Made by a program: the position numbers and the translations under genes. Below the pieces are notes generated by a model. It did not search any database. It had not been told where the DNA came from and was given only the letters and a program-made list of their open reading frames with translations. Shown in pieces: positions 1-9,113 of a stretch of DNA of 64,000 bases (its first letter is position 1; each line of letters begins with the position of its first letter). Where the stretch lies: contig JAQJVL010000082.1 of the NCBI GenBank assembly GCA_035578905.1, forward strand, positions 2,330,650 through 2,394,649, in the 5' to 3' direction. This DNA is from Stictocephala bisonia. Taxonomy: Eukaryota; Arthropoda; Insecta; Hemiptera; Membracidae.

Positions 1-464
1 CTAAAGTCCCCTGAGCAGAGAAAGATCTTATTTCCAAATTGGACACTAGTATTCATGAGATCTCGAAGTGACCGGTCGAGGATCTCGAATATGAATCGGT
101 GCGCCATTGGAGCCTCATCAAAGACAATGAGCTGTGCTGCTCGGATGAGCTCTGATCGTTGTGACCCGTTGGTAATGTTCCACACGCTCATGCCGTCACC
201 AAGATCGAGAGGGAGCCGGAACATGCTGTGTGCGGTGGTACCACCAGCCAAATTACCGGTAGCAATACCTGAGCTCGCCACGGCAAGAGCGACGTGATGA
301 CAACTCCGCACGTACGCAAGGATGACACGAATGAGTGAGGTTTTTCCGTATCCTCCAGGCCCATCAATGAAGATTGTCCTGGAAAGATGTGTGTCATTGG
401 GTCTTGAGAGTACCAATTGCACGTAATTTAACACCTGTCTTTGGTCGTCAGATAACTTGGGCTC
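1..464 (-). CDS. Helitron Pif1-like DNA helicase domain (partial)
   Basis: The minus strand is open from 464 to the left edge. It reads a Walker A motif GPGGYGKTSL, then an SF1B motif Ia region (ASSGIAT...GGTTAHSMF), a Walker B/DEAD-like motif LIVFDEAPM, and the start of motif III (LCSGDF) at the edge. These are the ordered N-terminal motifs of Pif1-family helicases. The DEAPM form and the link to Rep are typical of Helitrons, where the helicase unwinds DNA during rolling-circle transposition. Walker A has Tyr where Thr is common (GGYGKT). The segment is in the same frame as the Rep segment at 465-1700, separated only by a TAG at 465-467. The C-terminal helicase motifs lie outside the window. 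Confidence 0.88.
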
Positions 465-1700
465 CTACTCTTCAACAATTGCCCTCTGAAAGCTTTCTCC
501 GAAGTTAAGCAACTCTCTACCCAACTCAGTCGTGTCATCTTCTACATATGGCAGGCCATGGTCAGTCAGACTTGATCCCTGTCTGCGGAGGCTGCGATCA
601 ATATCTATCAATGACAGTTTTACTGCCAATTCAGGATCTGAAGGGTTCCGTTCTAAGTGATCCTCACAAAGTGAGTTCTTGAAAGAGTTCCACAACAGTG
701 CCGCTGGAGCTCCCATATTACATAGGAGAACAAAGAAGGATCTGAGTCTTGGTCCAAGCATGAATTGAGAGGCTTCTCGCAGTGCGTGATAGTACTCTTC
801 TTCGTCTTGTACCAAGCCCAGCCTCCTGGCGACTTCCTGAAAAGTGCAGCAATCAGATCCGCCACGAGACAGAAGATCAGCGTAGCCGTGACAAGGAACG
901 GACATAAGAAGCAGTCTTAGATAATAGAGTTCACCTCGGTTAGGTGAGACCCACAACAGTCTGCATACTTTTTGTCCCCGTTGGCGAGCTGTGATGAAAT
1001 GCTGTCCATCTGGATGGTTGTACACTGTCCCTGACGTTGGTTTTTTTGTATGGACAATGAAGTTTTCATAAAATGACTGGTATGTCAGGTTAGGGAAAAT
1101 GGGATCTTGAGGTCTATTGAAGTACACGATAAGCTTGGAACTAGGTTTAGCGGTTGCATATGCCAACTGGCCTGGCCTGAAAATGACTAACTGTTTACCT
1201 TCAAGGTGTACAGGCAGACAGTCAACGCTGGGCTCTAGCTTTGAAATTGGAAAGTCTAAGAGACGCCAGCATGCATCGCTAACAACAATCATTCTCTTTG
1301 TCACGTAATGCTCTACCTCATCTTCCTGTTTACCGAAAGGTGTAACAGTTACATTCTGAAGAGAACCACCCTTCATGAGATATTTGAAAAGGTATTTGAT
1401 TACGCGACGAGTAGACGCAAGCTCCAAATTTATGTGTGCCTCATATTTTAATAAAAGTGTGGCATTGTACGGTACAACCCACCCATCATGAACAACAATA
1501 GTCTTTCTTCTTGTTATTATGTTGCCCTTATTATTGTAATCTCGCCTGTACTGGACAAACCCCCTTTCATCTACATGTGTACTTCGGCAAGCAGGCTTTG
1601 GGAAAAACTTTGTACAACAACCTTTGGCAGAGTCCCAGCACAAGAAGTCGGTGCGATAATCTGTTCCACAGGGTCCGTGAACCATATGTCTCAGCACCAA
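465..1700 (-). CDS. Helitron Rep, tyrosine-containing C-terminal segment
   Basis: This open segment (411 aa from the first ATG) carries the end of the Rep nuclease and the Rep-helicase linker. Near its start is the conserved Helitron phrase LRHMVHGPCG. The two-tyrosine site is IKYLFKYLMKG, with Tyr103 and Tyr107 three residues apart; these would form the covalent link to cut DNA. Further on, WVSPNRGELYYLRLLL matches the conserved linker between Rep and helicase. The frame is the same as that of 1725-3290; an in-frame TAA at 1725-1727 divides them, and the recognisable sequence continues across it. A TAG at 465 separates this part from the helicase. The first ATG is therefore probably not a natural start. 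Confidence 0.87.
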   Translation of the reverse strand: MVLRHMVHGPCGTDYRTDFLCWDSAKGCCTKFFPKPACRSTHVDERGFVQYRRDYNNKGNIITRRKTIVVHDGWVVPYNATLLLKYEAHINLELASTRRVIKYLFKYLMKGGSLQNVTVTPFGKQEDEVEHYVTKRMIVVSDACWRLLDFPISKLEPSVDCLPVHLEGKQLVIFRPGQLAYATAKPSSKLIVYFNRPQDPIFPNLTYQSFYENFIVHTKKPTSGTVYNHPDGQHFITARQRGQKVCRLLWVSPNRGELYYLRLLLMSVPCHGYADLLSRGGSDCCTFQEVARRLGLVQDEEEYYHALREASQFMLGPRLRSFFVLLCNMGAPAALLWNSFKNSLCEDHLERNPSDPELAVKLSLIDIDRSLRRQGSSLTDHGLPYVEDDTTELGRELLNFGESFQRAIVEE

Positions 1701-1724
1701 CTCCCTAAGCCTACCACCGGCTTC

Positions 1725-3290
1725 TTATTCCGAGGGAATATCTGCCCGAATAACAGAATCAATGTCGGATCCCTGAACTGGACCACCTCCATCGATCTTG
1801 AACACAATATGAGCATGAGGTAATCCCCTCATTTGAATCTCGATGACGTAGACGATATAAGTTAGGCAGCCGAACATTGCTCCACTACGCAGATCTCGGA
1901 GAAGCTCGAGAAGTTTTATGTGGAAGACTCTGCAGGCTGTAGAAGGGTCACTTCGGCCAGTAACATAGGGGCAAGCTTTCTTGTTTTCCTCCCATATTGC
2001 ACTATACTTGAAGGTCAAGAAGAAAGTAGGTGAGCCCAGACGAGACACAAGGACCATTGCATTTTCGTAATGAACCTTCATGTACCTGGGCCCACCGGTA
2101 AATGAACTTGGGAGGTAGATCTTTCCAGCTTGCAACCCTCCTTCGCCTTGGACAGTTTCGTCACGATTTATGTCATCCATCACCTGTCTTCCTGTTTTCC
2201 TAGCCTGTTGAAAATTAAGTAATTCGTCCAATGGCCCTAACCGCACGGAATTTTTATCAGCAGCTTTTAATTGGCATAACTTAATGTAACGTAGCCGCTC
2301 CTCGTCGTACCTCACAAACATTTCTACCTGCCAAGCCTGTGTTAGCTGACCATAGTGAGAAAATCGTGGCTCAGAAAGCAAGAGGCAACGCGAGTAATTG
2401 TACTGAGACAGCTTGTTTCCATTATTGTCTAGGATGCCGATATGCAAGCCCAAATTGCCTTGTGGATAGAGCAATGGATATTGAAATGGTTCCATCAGAG
2501 GATCAAACAGATCGATAGAAAATGGCCGTGCAGAACCCTTCTTCCAAACAGTCAACTTCCGGGGATCATTGACGGAATCCTCAGTACTGAGAACAGCGTG
2601 CACTTCCACACCTGTTTGCCTATCACCAAGAACAGGGCCGTGGGTAGATCTATTTGTAATTTCAAACTGTAAATGAGCGTTGATAGATGGCTCATTGCTC
2701 AAACGGCGAAACTCATTAATGAAAGGATTTGAAGAAGTGAGATAAGAATTGATAGATTCAATCAAATTGGCATTGAGAGATCTACCCATGGCAATATTCT
2801 TGCGCTCATCACCATCGTCGATGTAAAGACGGCACCGGTTGACAAACTGAACGTCCCCACCCCTAGGTGCGAACCTTTGACCAGCGGCGTCCAGATTGTA
2901 AACTTGGTGGTACATTCTTCCTTCGATTTTGAAGAAGGAGAGTCCACTAGGATGACGGTACCCACCAGACACCTCGAGTGCACAGAAGGCAAACAGGTCG
3001 TTGTATGCTCTGGCTCGTTCTAGGAAATGACGATTAGCATAAAACGGCGCGTCCAAAGGAGGTAGATTAAGAATATTATATGCTCCCTCACCACAGCACC
3101 ACTTTTTTCTGTCTTTCTCTTCCTCAAACAGCCGAGCATGACAGTACGAACACTTGTAAATGTCATCTTCCCAAAGACATACTTTACGGAGTTTAAATGA
3201 ATTAATGCCATTTAAATCGTAGTCTCTCCAGTACGCCATCGGGCCTTGTTCACCAATCTTTCGAGCAAGGAGAGCAGGAACGTGTCTCAT
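1725..3290 (-). CDS. Helitron Rep, zinc-finger and HUH nuclease segment
   Basis: This is a 521-residue open segment. Residues 47-66 form a zinc-binding-like knuckle (C47-x2-C50 ... C65-C66) like the N-terminal finger of Helitron Rep proteins. The helitron-like domain follows, ending in SPTFFLTFKYSAIWEE and then RGLPHAHIVFKI, where His492-Ala-His494 is the HUH metal-binding motif needed for single-strand nicking. The segment stops 27 residues after HUH at an in-frame TAA, before the catalytic tyrosines encoded in 465-1700. The ATG at 3288-3290 is only four codons after another in-frame TAA (3300-3302), so the frame extends through it into the repeat tract upstream. Confidence 0.9.
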   Translation of the reverse strand: MRHVPALLARKIGEQGPMAYWRDYDLNGINSFKLRKVCLWEDDIYKCSYCHARLFEEEKDRKKWCCGEGAYNILNLPPLDAPFYANRHFLERARAYNDLFAFCALEVSGGYRHPSGLSFFKIEGRMYHQVYNLDAAGQRFAPRGGDVQFVNRCRLYIDDGDERKNIAMGRSLNANLIESINSYLTSSNPFINEFRRLSNEPSINAHLQFEITNRSTHGPVLGDRQTGVEVHAVLSTEDSVNDPRKLTVWKKGSARPFSIDLFDPLMEPFQYPLLYPQGNLGLHIGILDNNGNKLSQYNYSRCLLLSEPRFSHYGQLTQAWQVEMFVRYDEERLRYIKLCQLKAADKNSVRLGPLDELLNFQQARKTGRQVMDDINRDETVQGEGGLQAGKIYLPSSFTGGPRYMKVHYENAMVLVSRLGSPTFFLTFKYSAIWEENKKACPYVTGRSDPSTACRVFHIKLLELLRDLRSGAMFGCLTYIVYVIEIQMRGLPHAHIVFKIDGGGPVQGSDIDSVIRADIPSE

Positions 3291-3299
3291 GTTGGAAAA

Positions 3300-3602
3300 T
3301 TAGGGATTCTTCAATCGAAAAGCCTCTACTCTCTGGCAGGAAGCTCCAGGATTCTGATCGTTATAACGTCGAACAGCTTCTCGGTTGATCTCGGGATTCT
3401 GCTCGGTGTAACGTCGGACAGCTTCTCGGTGGATCTCGAGATGCTGCTCGGTGTAACGTCGGACAGCTTCTCGGTTGATCTCGGGATGCTGCTCGGTGTA
3501 ACGTCGGACAGCTTCTCGGTTGATCTCGGGATTCTGCTTGGTGTAACGTCGGACAGCTTCTCGGTTGATCTCGGGATTCTGCTCGGTGTAATGTAATAGC
3601 AC
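3300..3602 (-). CDS. N-terminal repeat tract of the Helitron Rep frame
   Basis: An open segment of about 100 codons in the same frame as the downstream Rep, ended by TAA at 3300-3302. It encodes about six imperfect copies of a charged 15-residue unit (EINREAVRRYTEQNP and variants) rich in Arg, Glu and Asn. Similar charged N-terminal repeats occur ahead of Rep in other insect Helitron proteins as I recall them; their role is unknown to me. No ATG opens this segment: the apparent start at 3602 is GTG. The true start could lie in an upstream exon, or translation could begin at the ATG at 3290. Confidence 0.6.
   Translation of the reverse strand: MLLHYTEQNPEINREAVRRYTKQNPEINREAVRRYTEQHPEINREAVRRYTEQHLEIHREAVRRYTEQNPEINREAVRRYNDQNPGASCQRVEAFRLKNP
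3368..3592. repeat. 45-bp tandem repeat, five units, coding in Rep frame
   Basis: Five head-to-tail 45-bp units begin at 3368, 3413, 3458, 3503 and 3548, with a sixth diverged unit on the left. The period is a multiple of three, so copy-number change keeps the reading frame. Units differ by only a few substitutions, so the array is young or homogenised. An 18-nt A run on the minus strand (3642-3659) lies just upstream. Confidence 0.92.
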
Positions 3603-3679
3603 CTCTATTTATCTGAGGTTTATTTTTACTGTATCGTTTTGTTTTTTTTTTTTTTTTTTGCATCTGTAAGCTGTTCCTG

Positions 3680-4594
3680 TTAAGTACTTGTCAAGCTCTT
3701 TGGACGTCCTCGCTTAACCTTTTTAGGTCTGTCAGGCATTTTGTTAAATAATGGCCTGGTCAAAGGAGACATTTCTTTTAAGGGTGATAACACTACCACA
3801 GGTATCAATTTTAACTTAACATCGACATAAGACTCCTGCGAGTCTAGATTAGATGTACAGATTGGTTCATACAATTGGTTTGGAGGGTCATCAATGCGCG
3901 GTTCTTCAGAGACAATAGTAAGGTCTTGTGTGGCAGTTTTTCCCAAAGTCAGCTGAGTTATAGTGAACTGTCTTGCAACTCCATCCAGAGCTGCATTCGA
4001 CAACATCAAACTGGCCAGTGAAAAGTAGCTATCACACAGAAATAGGCGGGCCAGATTATTACCATCATTGGACAAATCAAAATAGCACTTTTCATTCATT
4101 GGATGTGGATCAAACAGATACAGCAGTTCATTTACCCTCCAAAAGGAGACAGTAACTGTTTGACCCGTGAAAAGGAATCTGATATCTTTTTGATTTGCAG
4201 CCAATATGTCTTGTAATTTTTCAGTAAGTGACGAAACAGTGTCATGCCAATCTTCTTTCGTTAGGGGATAAAATGCATCGTAAATGTGCTCTACTTGTAA
4301 CAGAGGAACTGACTGATTCAAAACATGAATGACTGATGGTAATTCTTCTGGAAACAAGTACCGCCCATAACCAGTATAATTCTCATTACGCAGTGTTTTG
4401 TAAATGCGATCACCACTCATAAGGATTGCATCGATTGCAGTTGTCGAAAAATGTCCACCAAGACTCTTCCATGAAAGGGCACAAGTAAAATTAGCCACAC
4501 ACTGAGCACTTCTACTCCATGTGAAGAGTTCATTGTTGCCCTGATGAAATGACCCGTCGGCAACACAAAATAAATTCTGTTGATGAGAAGCCAT
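3680..4594 (-). CDS. C76-like (UL36-type) deubiquitinase-like cysteine protease with AT-hook, Helitron-borne
   Basis: An intact 304-residue ORF from ATG 4594. Residues 14-70 read as the nucleophile half of a papain-fold ubiquitin protease like the herpesvirus large-tegument (MEROPS C76) family: F-x-Q-G near residue 16, then SAQCVANF with Gln31 and Cys32 as oxyanion and nucleophile candidates, then DAILMSGDRIY. After a two-strand region the general-base motif FDPH falls at 161-164 (Asp162, His164). The C-terminus is basic and ends in an AT-hook core RGRP at 295-298, suggesting DNA binding. The ORF lies 78 bp ahead of the Rep repeat tract, same strand, different frame. Role inferred: cleavage of ubiquitin-like conjugates during Helitron expression or transposition. 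The family call rests on motif spacing, not on a search. Confidence 0.72.
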   Translation of the reverse strand: MASHQQNLFCVADGSFHQGNNELFTWSRSAQCVANFTCALSWKSLGGHFSTTAIDAILMSGDRIYKTLRNENYTGYGRYLFPEELPSVIHVLNQSVPLLQVEHIYDAFYPLTKEDWHDTVSSLTEKLQDILAANQKDIRFLFTGQTVTVSFWRVNELLYLFDPHPMNEKCYFDLSNDGNNLARLFLCDSYFSLASLMLSNAALDGVARQFTITQLTLGKTATQDLTIVSEEPRIDDPPNQLYEPICTSNLDSQESYVDVKLKLIPVVVLSPLKEMSPLTRPLFNKMPDRPKKVKRGRPKSLTST

Positions 4595-4910
4595 CGTAGA
4601 GAGTTAAAATGTAAAATTACAATTAAAGTAATTGGAGAAGCAGAAATTGGAAACAAAAAAATAGTATGAAGTCTCGAAAACAATCAAAAGAAATTTTTGG
4701 TGATTGATTATTAATCACAATAAAAACGTATTAAATGAAAGAAACGAGAGAATAAACCTAGAGTTTATGTTGAAAAATAGCGATGATAGAAGATTTGTCT
4801 CACCATGCAGTGAAAACTATTCAGTTTTCAATAGGGCAGAAAGCCAAACAATTGAACAGTTCAGTACTGAAGGTTAATTCAAGCGTGTAGAGGCCGTAGG
4901 GTGTCAGCAG

Positions 4911-4945
4911 ACTGAGGCATGAAATGCGGCGTCATCCTTATATAA
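4911..4945 (-). promoter_or_regulatory. TATA box plus insect initiator for the Helitron ORFs
   Basis: On the minus strand TTATATAA occupies 4945-4938, and the arthropod initiator TCAGT lies at 4915-4911, with its A at 4913. From the start of TATATAA (4944) to that A is 31 bases, the normal TATA-to-start spacing. It would give a leader of about 319 nt before the ATG at 4594. Good match in sequence and spacing; not tested for activity. Confidence 0.65.
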
Positions 4946-4959
4946 CCTCGGTGGAACTT

Positions 4960-5074
4960 GTTTCAATCGACTGAAGACCGTTCTACCAACCGTTCTAAAA
5001 ACGTTACTCTCAGACGCTCCTTCGATTCGTTTCAATCGACAAAGGCCCGGTCTACCAACTGTTCTAAAAACGTT
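4960..5074. repeat. Two direct 46-bp repeats upstream of the Helitron promoter
   Basis: Positions 4960-5005 and 5029-5074 share about 46 bp (beginning gtttcaatcgac, ending aaaaacgtt) with a 69-bp period. They lie 15-130 bp upstream of the TATA box on the minus strand, where paired regulatory sites would sit. Whether they bind anything is unknown. Confidence 0.7.
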
Positions 5075-5239
5075 TATCGCAGCCGCTGGAGGGTGCCTAA
5101 ACTAACAAACAAATTCCGAAAATACAGCGTAAAACTATGATTGGCCTTTAGGCAACAAAAATTAATACAAACTGTTTTTATATATAGTTTAACTGTCCGT
5201 AAAGTTTTGTACACAATTTGAATACGTAAGTGAATAAGT

Positions 5240-7260
5240 GAGTAACATATTTTTGACAAACTCAACTTTACCGACTGTTTGTGAGGACATGTATTATAAA
5301 TAAAGTATTTAAGTATATAATTTAAATATTCTATTAGATGTTGTCCAAACTAAATATTACAGCTTCAGTAAAAAAAAACTTCAACTCTGCAAACAGGTCG
5401 GCGTTTTCACATCAACCATTTTGATTTTTTCTAGGTTATGAAAAGTTACAAATCAAATTTTATAACAGTTTTCGTAAGAAAGTAGTAAAGTTAAAAAGTG
5501 TGTACTGGTTTTAGGTTCTTAAATTATCGTAATACAGCAATAAAATACGAAAAACCTAACAAAAATATAATTTTTTGACGGAAAGTGGACTTTAATGATT
5601 TTTTGCGAAGTCAATATCAGAAATACCAAAAAATTACTTCTTAACAAAATTGTAGGAAATTTAATTACAAATCTGAAGTATGCTGTCAGCAATTCAAAAT
5701 TCCCGTCCGCCATTTTAGATGATAACGGGTGATTATCCGTTGATCACAGGGGCTCCCAATATTATCTGGGGGGGGGGGGGTTCTATATAAGATGATCATA
5801 AGAAATTACCTTAGTTTTTTATTGGATACTATCTAAGTTGATAACGGAGGCACAAATTCAAATTTATAAACTTTTTGTGAGGAAACGATTGAATATAACA
5901 CAAAAAAGTTTATGACACATTTCGTACAGAATTGAATTGTTAGTTTAAATATTTCATTAAGTGTTATCCAGCTAATTTTTACAGATTCTGTAAAAAAATA
6001 TCTCAACTGTGCAAATAGATAAGCGTATTTTCATCAGCCATTACGATTTTTTTTTTTTTTTTTTTTTTTATGGAAAGTGCAAAATCCAATTGTATAGCAT
6101 TTTAGTAACAGGAAATGTGAGGGTAAATAGTATGTAAGGTTGTAGGTTCTGGCTTCTTTTAATCATGATTAAATAGGATGATCTCCTCCAAAAAAATCAC
6201 TTGTTTTCGACAAAACTTAACTTTACTGACTTTTTGCGAGGAAACTATAGTATGTACCACAAAAATGTTCGTAACATTTTTTGTACAGTATCTAATTTTT
6301 AGGTTGAAAATTTCATTAGATGCTATCTAAACCAAATGTTACAGCTTCAGTAAAACAAAAACTTCAAGTCTGCAAACAGTACAACAATTTCACGTAAGCC
6401 ATTTTGAAATTTTTTTAGGTTATAAAAAGTGAAAAATCAAAGTTTATAGCAGTTTGATAGCAAAGTTCTATACGTAAATAACATGTAGGGTTTTAAGGTT
6501 TTAGCTCCTTTAAAGCATGCTTAAATGGGAGGAACTATTCCAAAAAAATCACGTGTTTTCGAAAGAACTCAAGTTTACCGACTTTTTCTGAGGAAATTAT
6601 TGTATATAGCACAAAAACACACAGGACACTTTTTGTGCAGAATTTTATTGTCAATTGGAATATATCATTTGGTGTTAAGTAAACTAAAAATTAAAGTTTC
6701 AGTAAAACAAAAACCTCAACTCTGCAAAAAGATAAACGTTTTCACGTCAGCCATTTTGGATTTTTTCTAGTTTATGCACAGTGCAAAATCGAATTTAATA
6801 TTATAATTGATAACAAATTAGTAAAATTAAGTAGTGTGTAGGGGTTTAAGTTCTTAAATTATCGTAATAATGCAGTAAAATACGAAAAACCAAACAAAAA
6901 TAACATTTTTTGAACGAAATGTGAAAATTAACGATTTTTTGCGTAGTTATTATCAAAAATACAAAAAAAAGTTACATGACCAAAATTGTAGGAAATGTAG
7001 TTACAAATCTGCATTATGCTGTCAGATTTGTTCTACAACCAATGGTTTGGTCACAATTAAGCCGTTAGTAAAACTCTGCACACAATTCAAAATTCCCGTC
7101 CGCCATTTTGATTTTTTTGGAGGGTTAAAAATTAAAAATTTTTAATTTTCGGAATTTTCCCGTCGGTTGCTCAGCAAAAGCTACGAGTGTGCCAAATTTC
7201 AAGTTTCTAGCTCATCTAGAAGTGGGTTAGAATTTGTATACGTGAGTGAGTGAGTTACAC
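5240..7260. repeat. Diverged ~350-bp tandem modules and a longer duplication
   Basis: A motif close to caactttaccgactttttg followed by gaggaaa recurs near 5260, 5865, 6225 and 6575, and each copy is followed by an 'agccattttga-tttttt' motif (about 5415, 6035, 6400, 6750). This gives modules of about 340-350 bp, well diverged. A longer block (aaattatcgtaata... aaatacgaaaaacc...) at 5520-5710 recurs at 6852-7110. No ORF is credible here. A 12-bp G run lies near 5769 and a long T run near 6050. Confidence 0.7.
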
Positions 7261-7534
7261 ATGCGGCTATATAGATATTAGATTCTTAAACAAGTGAAAA
7301 CAAATAAAAGAGTTTGTCATTTTACTCATATTTTATCCATGAGTTATATTTAACCCAATACTGTCAGTCATCCTGCATAAGTGGTTCAAAAGTACTTGAT
7401 CCGGCACTGTCTTGTACAAGTGCCCTGTTTATTTGCACACAAAAAATCTTATTATCAAGGGTGTTTTGTCAAAAATCATTTTTGAAATTCTTTTTATTCT
7501 CAGTATATCTACACACATAAATGTACAGTATATA

Positions 7535-8393
7535 CAGTTGACGCTCTATAATCCGACGATTATGGGACTGACATCCTGTCAGATTACAGAGTCTATATGT
7601 AGTGAATATGCTATGTGTACAGTGCTTACATGAAGCTTAGGAGATACTTTACTGCATCCAGTACTCTTGATTTAATACTAATTGTGGAAGACAACTCAGA
7701 AACCTAAGTTATGTTTGCAGTGTCTCATTCTATAAGACCCAACCATATACCATGTTATTGCTAGCAATGCTGTAATCCAGCTACTTGGGGACAAAGTGTT
7801 TATGAGATTGTAGGCGATACATTTCATGCTCAGTCCTCTTAATACCAACACGGCGTCCGCTTAATGGTTGCCATCAACATGGACAGTACTAGAAAAGTCT
7901 GAGGTGTCCATGTTGGATGTTATTCAAGGTTCAGGTGTTGAATAGAGAAGAGAACTAAGTGTCAGACTTGTCAGTTAGCTGAAAACCAGACCAACACTAC
8001 GTGATTTGGATTCCACATAAAGCTGTAGGTTCCATAGTTGCCCTAGCTATTGGGCTATTAATAAATAGTCCTTTCTAAGCTAAGTCGAACTCAGATAGTA
8101 ACAATGACTACACTCGTTCATCTAAATTAATGACACTCATTCACACCTCATATTCGCCCATATCTCTACTATCGGCGTCTTAGAAATGAATAACAATAAG
8201 TAGTAAATTGAAAAATACGATGCAGAAGGTATCTTTTTATGAAGGTTTAATTGTTAAAAGGTAATGAATAAATAAAAAAAATACTAGTCAAGATGAAACG
8301 TATTTTGTTATAAAATAACTGAATAACAGTCGGCGGCACGTCGGATTAGTGGGTATGTTGGAGTAGCGAGCGTCGGATTATAGAGCATCAACT
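7535..8393. mobile_element. Tigger/pogo-like MITE with a repeat inserted in it
   Basis: The left end begins cagttgacgctctataatcc just after TA. The right end (8370-8393) is its near-perfect inverted complement (cgtcggattatagagcatca then act). Terminal repeats of this CAGT...CTATAATCCGAC kind with TA target sites belong to pogo/Tigger-type Tc1/mariner elements. There is no transposase ORF. The middle is largely taken up by a copy of the dispersed family described at 7771-8210, so the MITE is older than that insertion. The right-hand TA is slightly degraded. Confidence 0.75.
7771..8210 (+). repeat. Dispersed ~430-bp repeat family A, full-length copy
   Basis: Landmarks in order: ccagctacttggggacaaag, acggcgtccgctTAATGGTTG, a block with gtgtccatgttgg, a 'cacgtaaagctgtagg' block, 'gggctattaataaat', and a 3' end reading cggcgtctta followed by A-rich sequence. 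Other copies lie at 12255-12635 (-), 15580-15925 (-), 22365-22515 (- partial), 51797-52195 (+), 52485-52615 (- partial) and 60925-61325 (+). Fixed ends and an A-rich tail suggest a retroposed, SINE-like family. I see no clear pol III A/B boxes. Confidence 0.8.
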
Positions 8394-8399
8394 ACGACA

Positions 8400-8960
8400 C
8401 AGGATAATGTGTTAAGGGAAAAAAATTTTAAAAAATGTTGTTATGGGGATATGGCTAGCTAAATTGGTTAACTTGGCCTTTCTAGGTACATAACTCATTA
8501 AGAAACCGTGTGATATACTTTATTAAAATTTTGAGAATATATTGGACAAAAGGTAGTAACATGGTGTCAACTTATCAAAAATAATTTTTTTTAAATGTAC
8601 GTTACCAGTTATTTTTTTATAAATGATGTCTGTACAAATTTTGAGTTGAAATGTATATAGTTATCTTTGGTTGAAAGAGTAGAATAATAATATATAAAAA
8701 CTTTGTTGCTAGAGTTTACTATAAATGAGGGAGTTTTGTATTTTGTATAATTACAATCGCGGGGCAGGGCAGGCGGGAACATTGAGGGAGAGAGAGGAGG
8801 GAAATATGTTGTTTGTTAGTGAGGCAGACTCTTTGCTACTCCTGCCAACAGTTGCGTGAAATCTAGAACTAAAATCCTTGGAGCGCTCCACTGGGCACCT
8901 GAATTAACTCTCTATGAAACTACGACTCTTGTGATCAAACAATAAAATTAATATATTTAA
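8400..8960. other. Non-coding AT-rich stretch
   Basis: No gene or element ends recognised. A short G-rich patch (gcggggcagggcaggcggg) lies near 8758. The stretch may be intron downstream of the candidate exon at 8969-9113. Confidence 0.4.
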
Positions 8961-8968
8961 TCACTCAC

Positions 8969-9113
8969 CAAATGAGGATTATGCAAAAGAGACATAGGCA
9001 TAATGGGCTTGATCATCATTTCCTCTTTTGAAGCATTTGCTGTTTTTTCTTTAGAAGCGTCTTTTTCTTTAGCAGAGGTTTTTTCTTTCACGAATTTCTT
9101 TTTTTCCACTTTT
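8969..9113 (-). CDS. Candidate internal coding exon, lysine-rich protein
   Basis: The minus strand shows an acceptor TTTTAATTGTTCACAG ending at 9114 and a strong donor TTG|GTGAGT with GT at 8968-8967. The 145-nt exon between has one leading base and then 48 open codons. The peptide is Lys/Glu-rich (repeats of KEK-type), then a hydrophobic Met-rich end (KPIMPMSLLHNPHL). I do not recognise the protein. Codon content differs sharply from the AT-rich flanks and both splice sites fit, which is why I call it. The neighbouring exons of this gene were not found, so they may lie outside the window or be too short to see. Alternative: chance open frame. Confidence 0.5.

Larger units (their letters stand above)
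1..7282 (-). mobile_element. Autonomous-type Helitron, truncated by the window edge
   Basis: On the minus strand this stretch carries, in transcription order, a probable 5' terminus, degenerate repeat modules, a core promoter, a C76-like cysteine protease ORF, a repeat-encoding tract, a HUH-type Rep and a Pif1-like helicase that continues beyond position 1. Rep plus Pif1-type helicase on one frame is the diagnostic Helitron arrangement. The 5' end is inferred at 7282, where the minus strand reads TC directly after an A (complement of t7283), as expected for insertion between A and T. The 3' CTRR end and hairpin are outside the window. The 5.2-7.3 kb part could instead be a separate non-autonomous copy lying against the coding part. 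Confidence 0.75.

Noticed and set aside
3246..3663. Plus-strand and alternate-frame ORFs over the 45-bp repeats
   Set aside because: A repeat whose length is a multiple of three is open in several frames; only the frame shared with Rep is credible.
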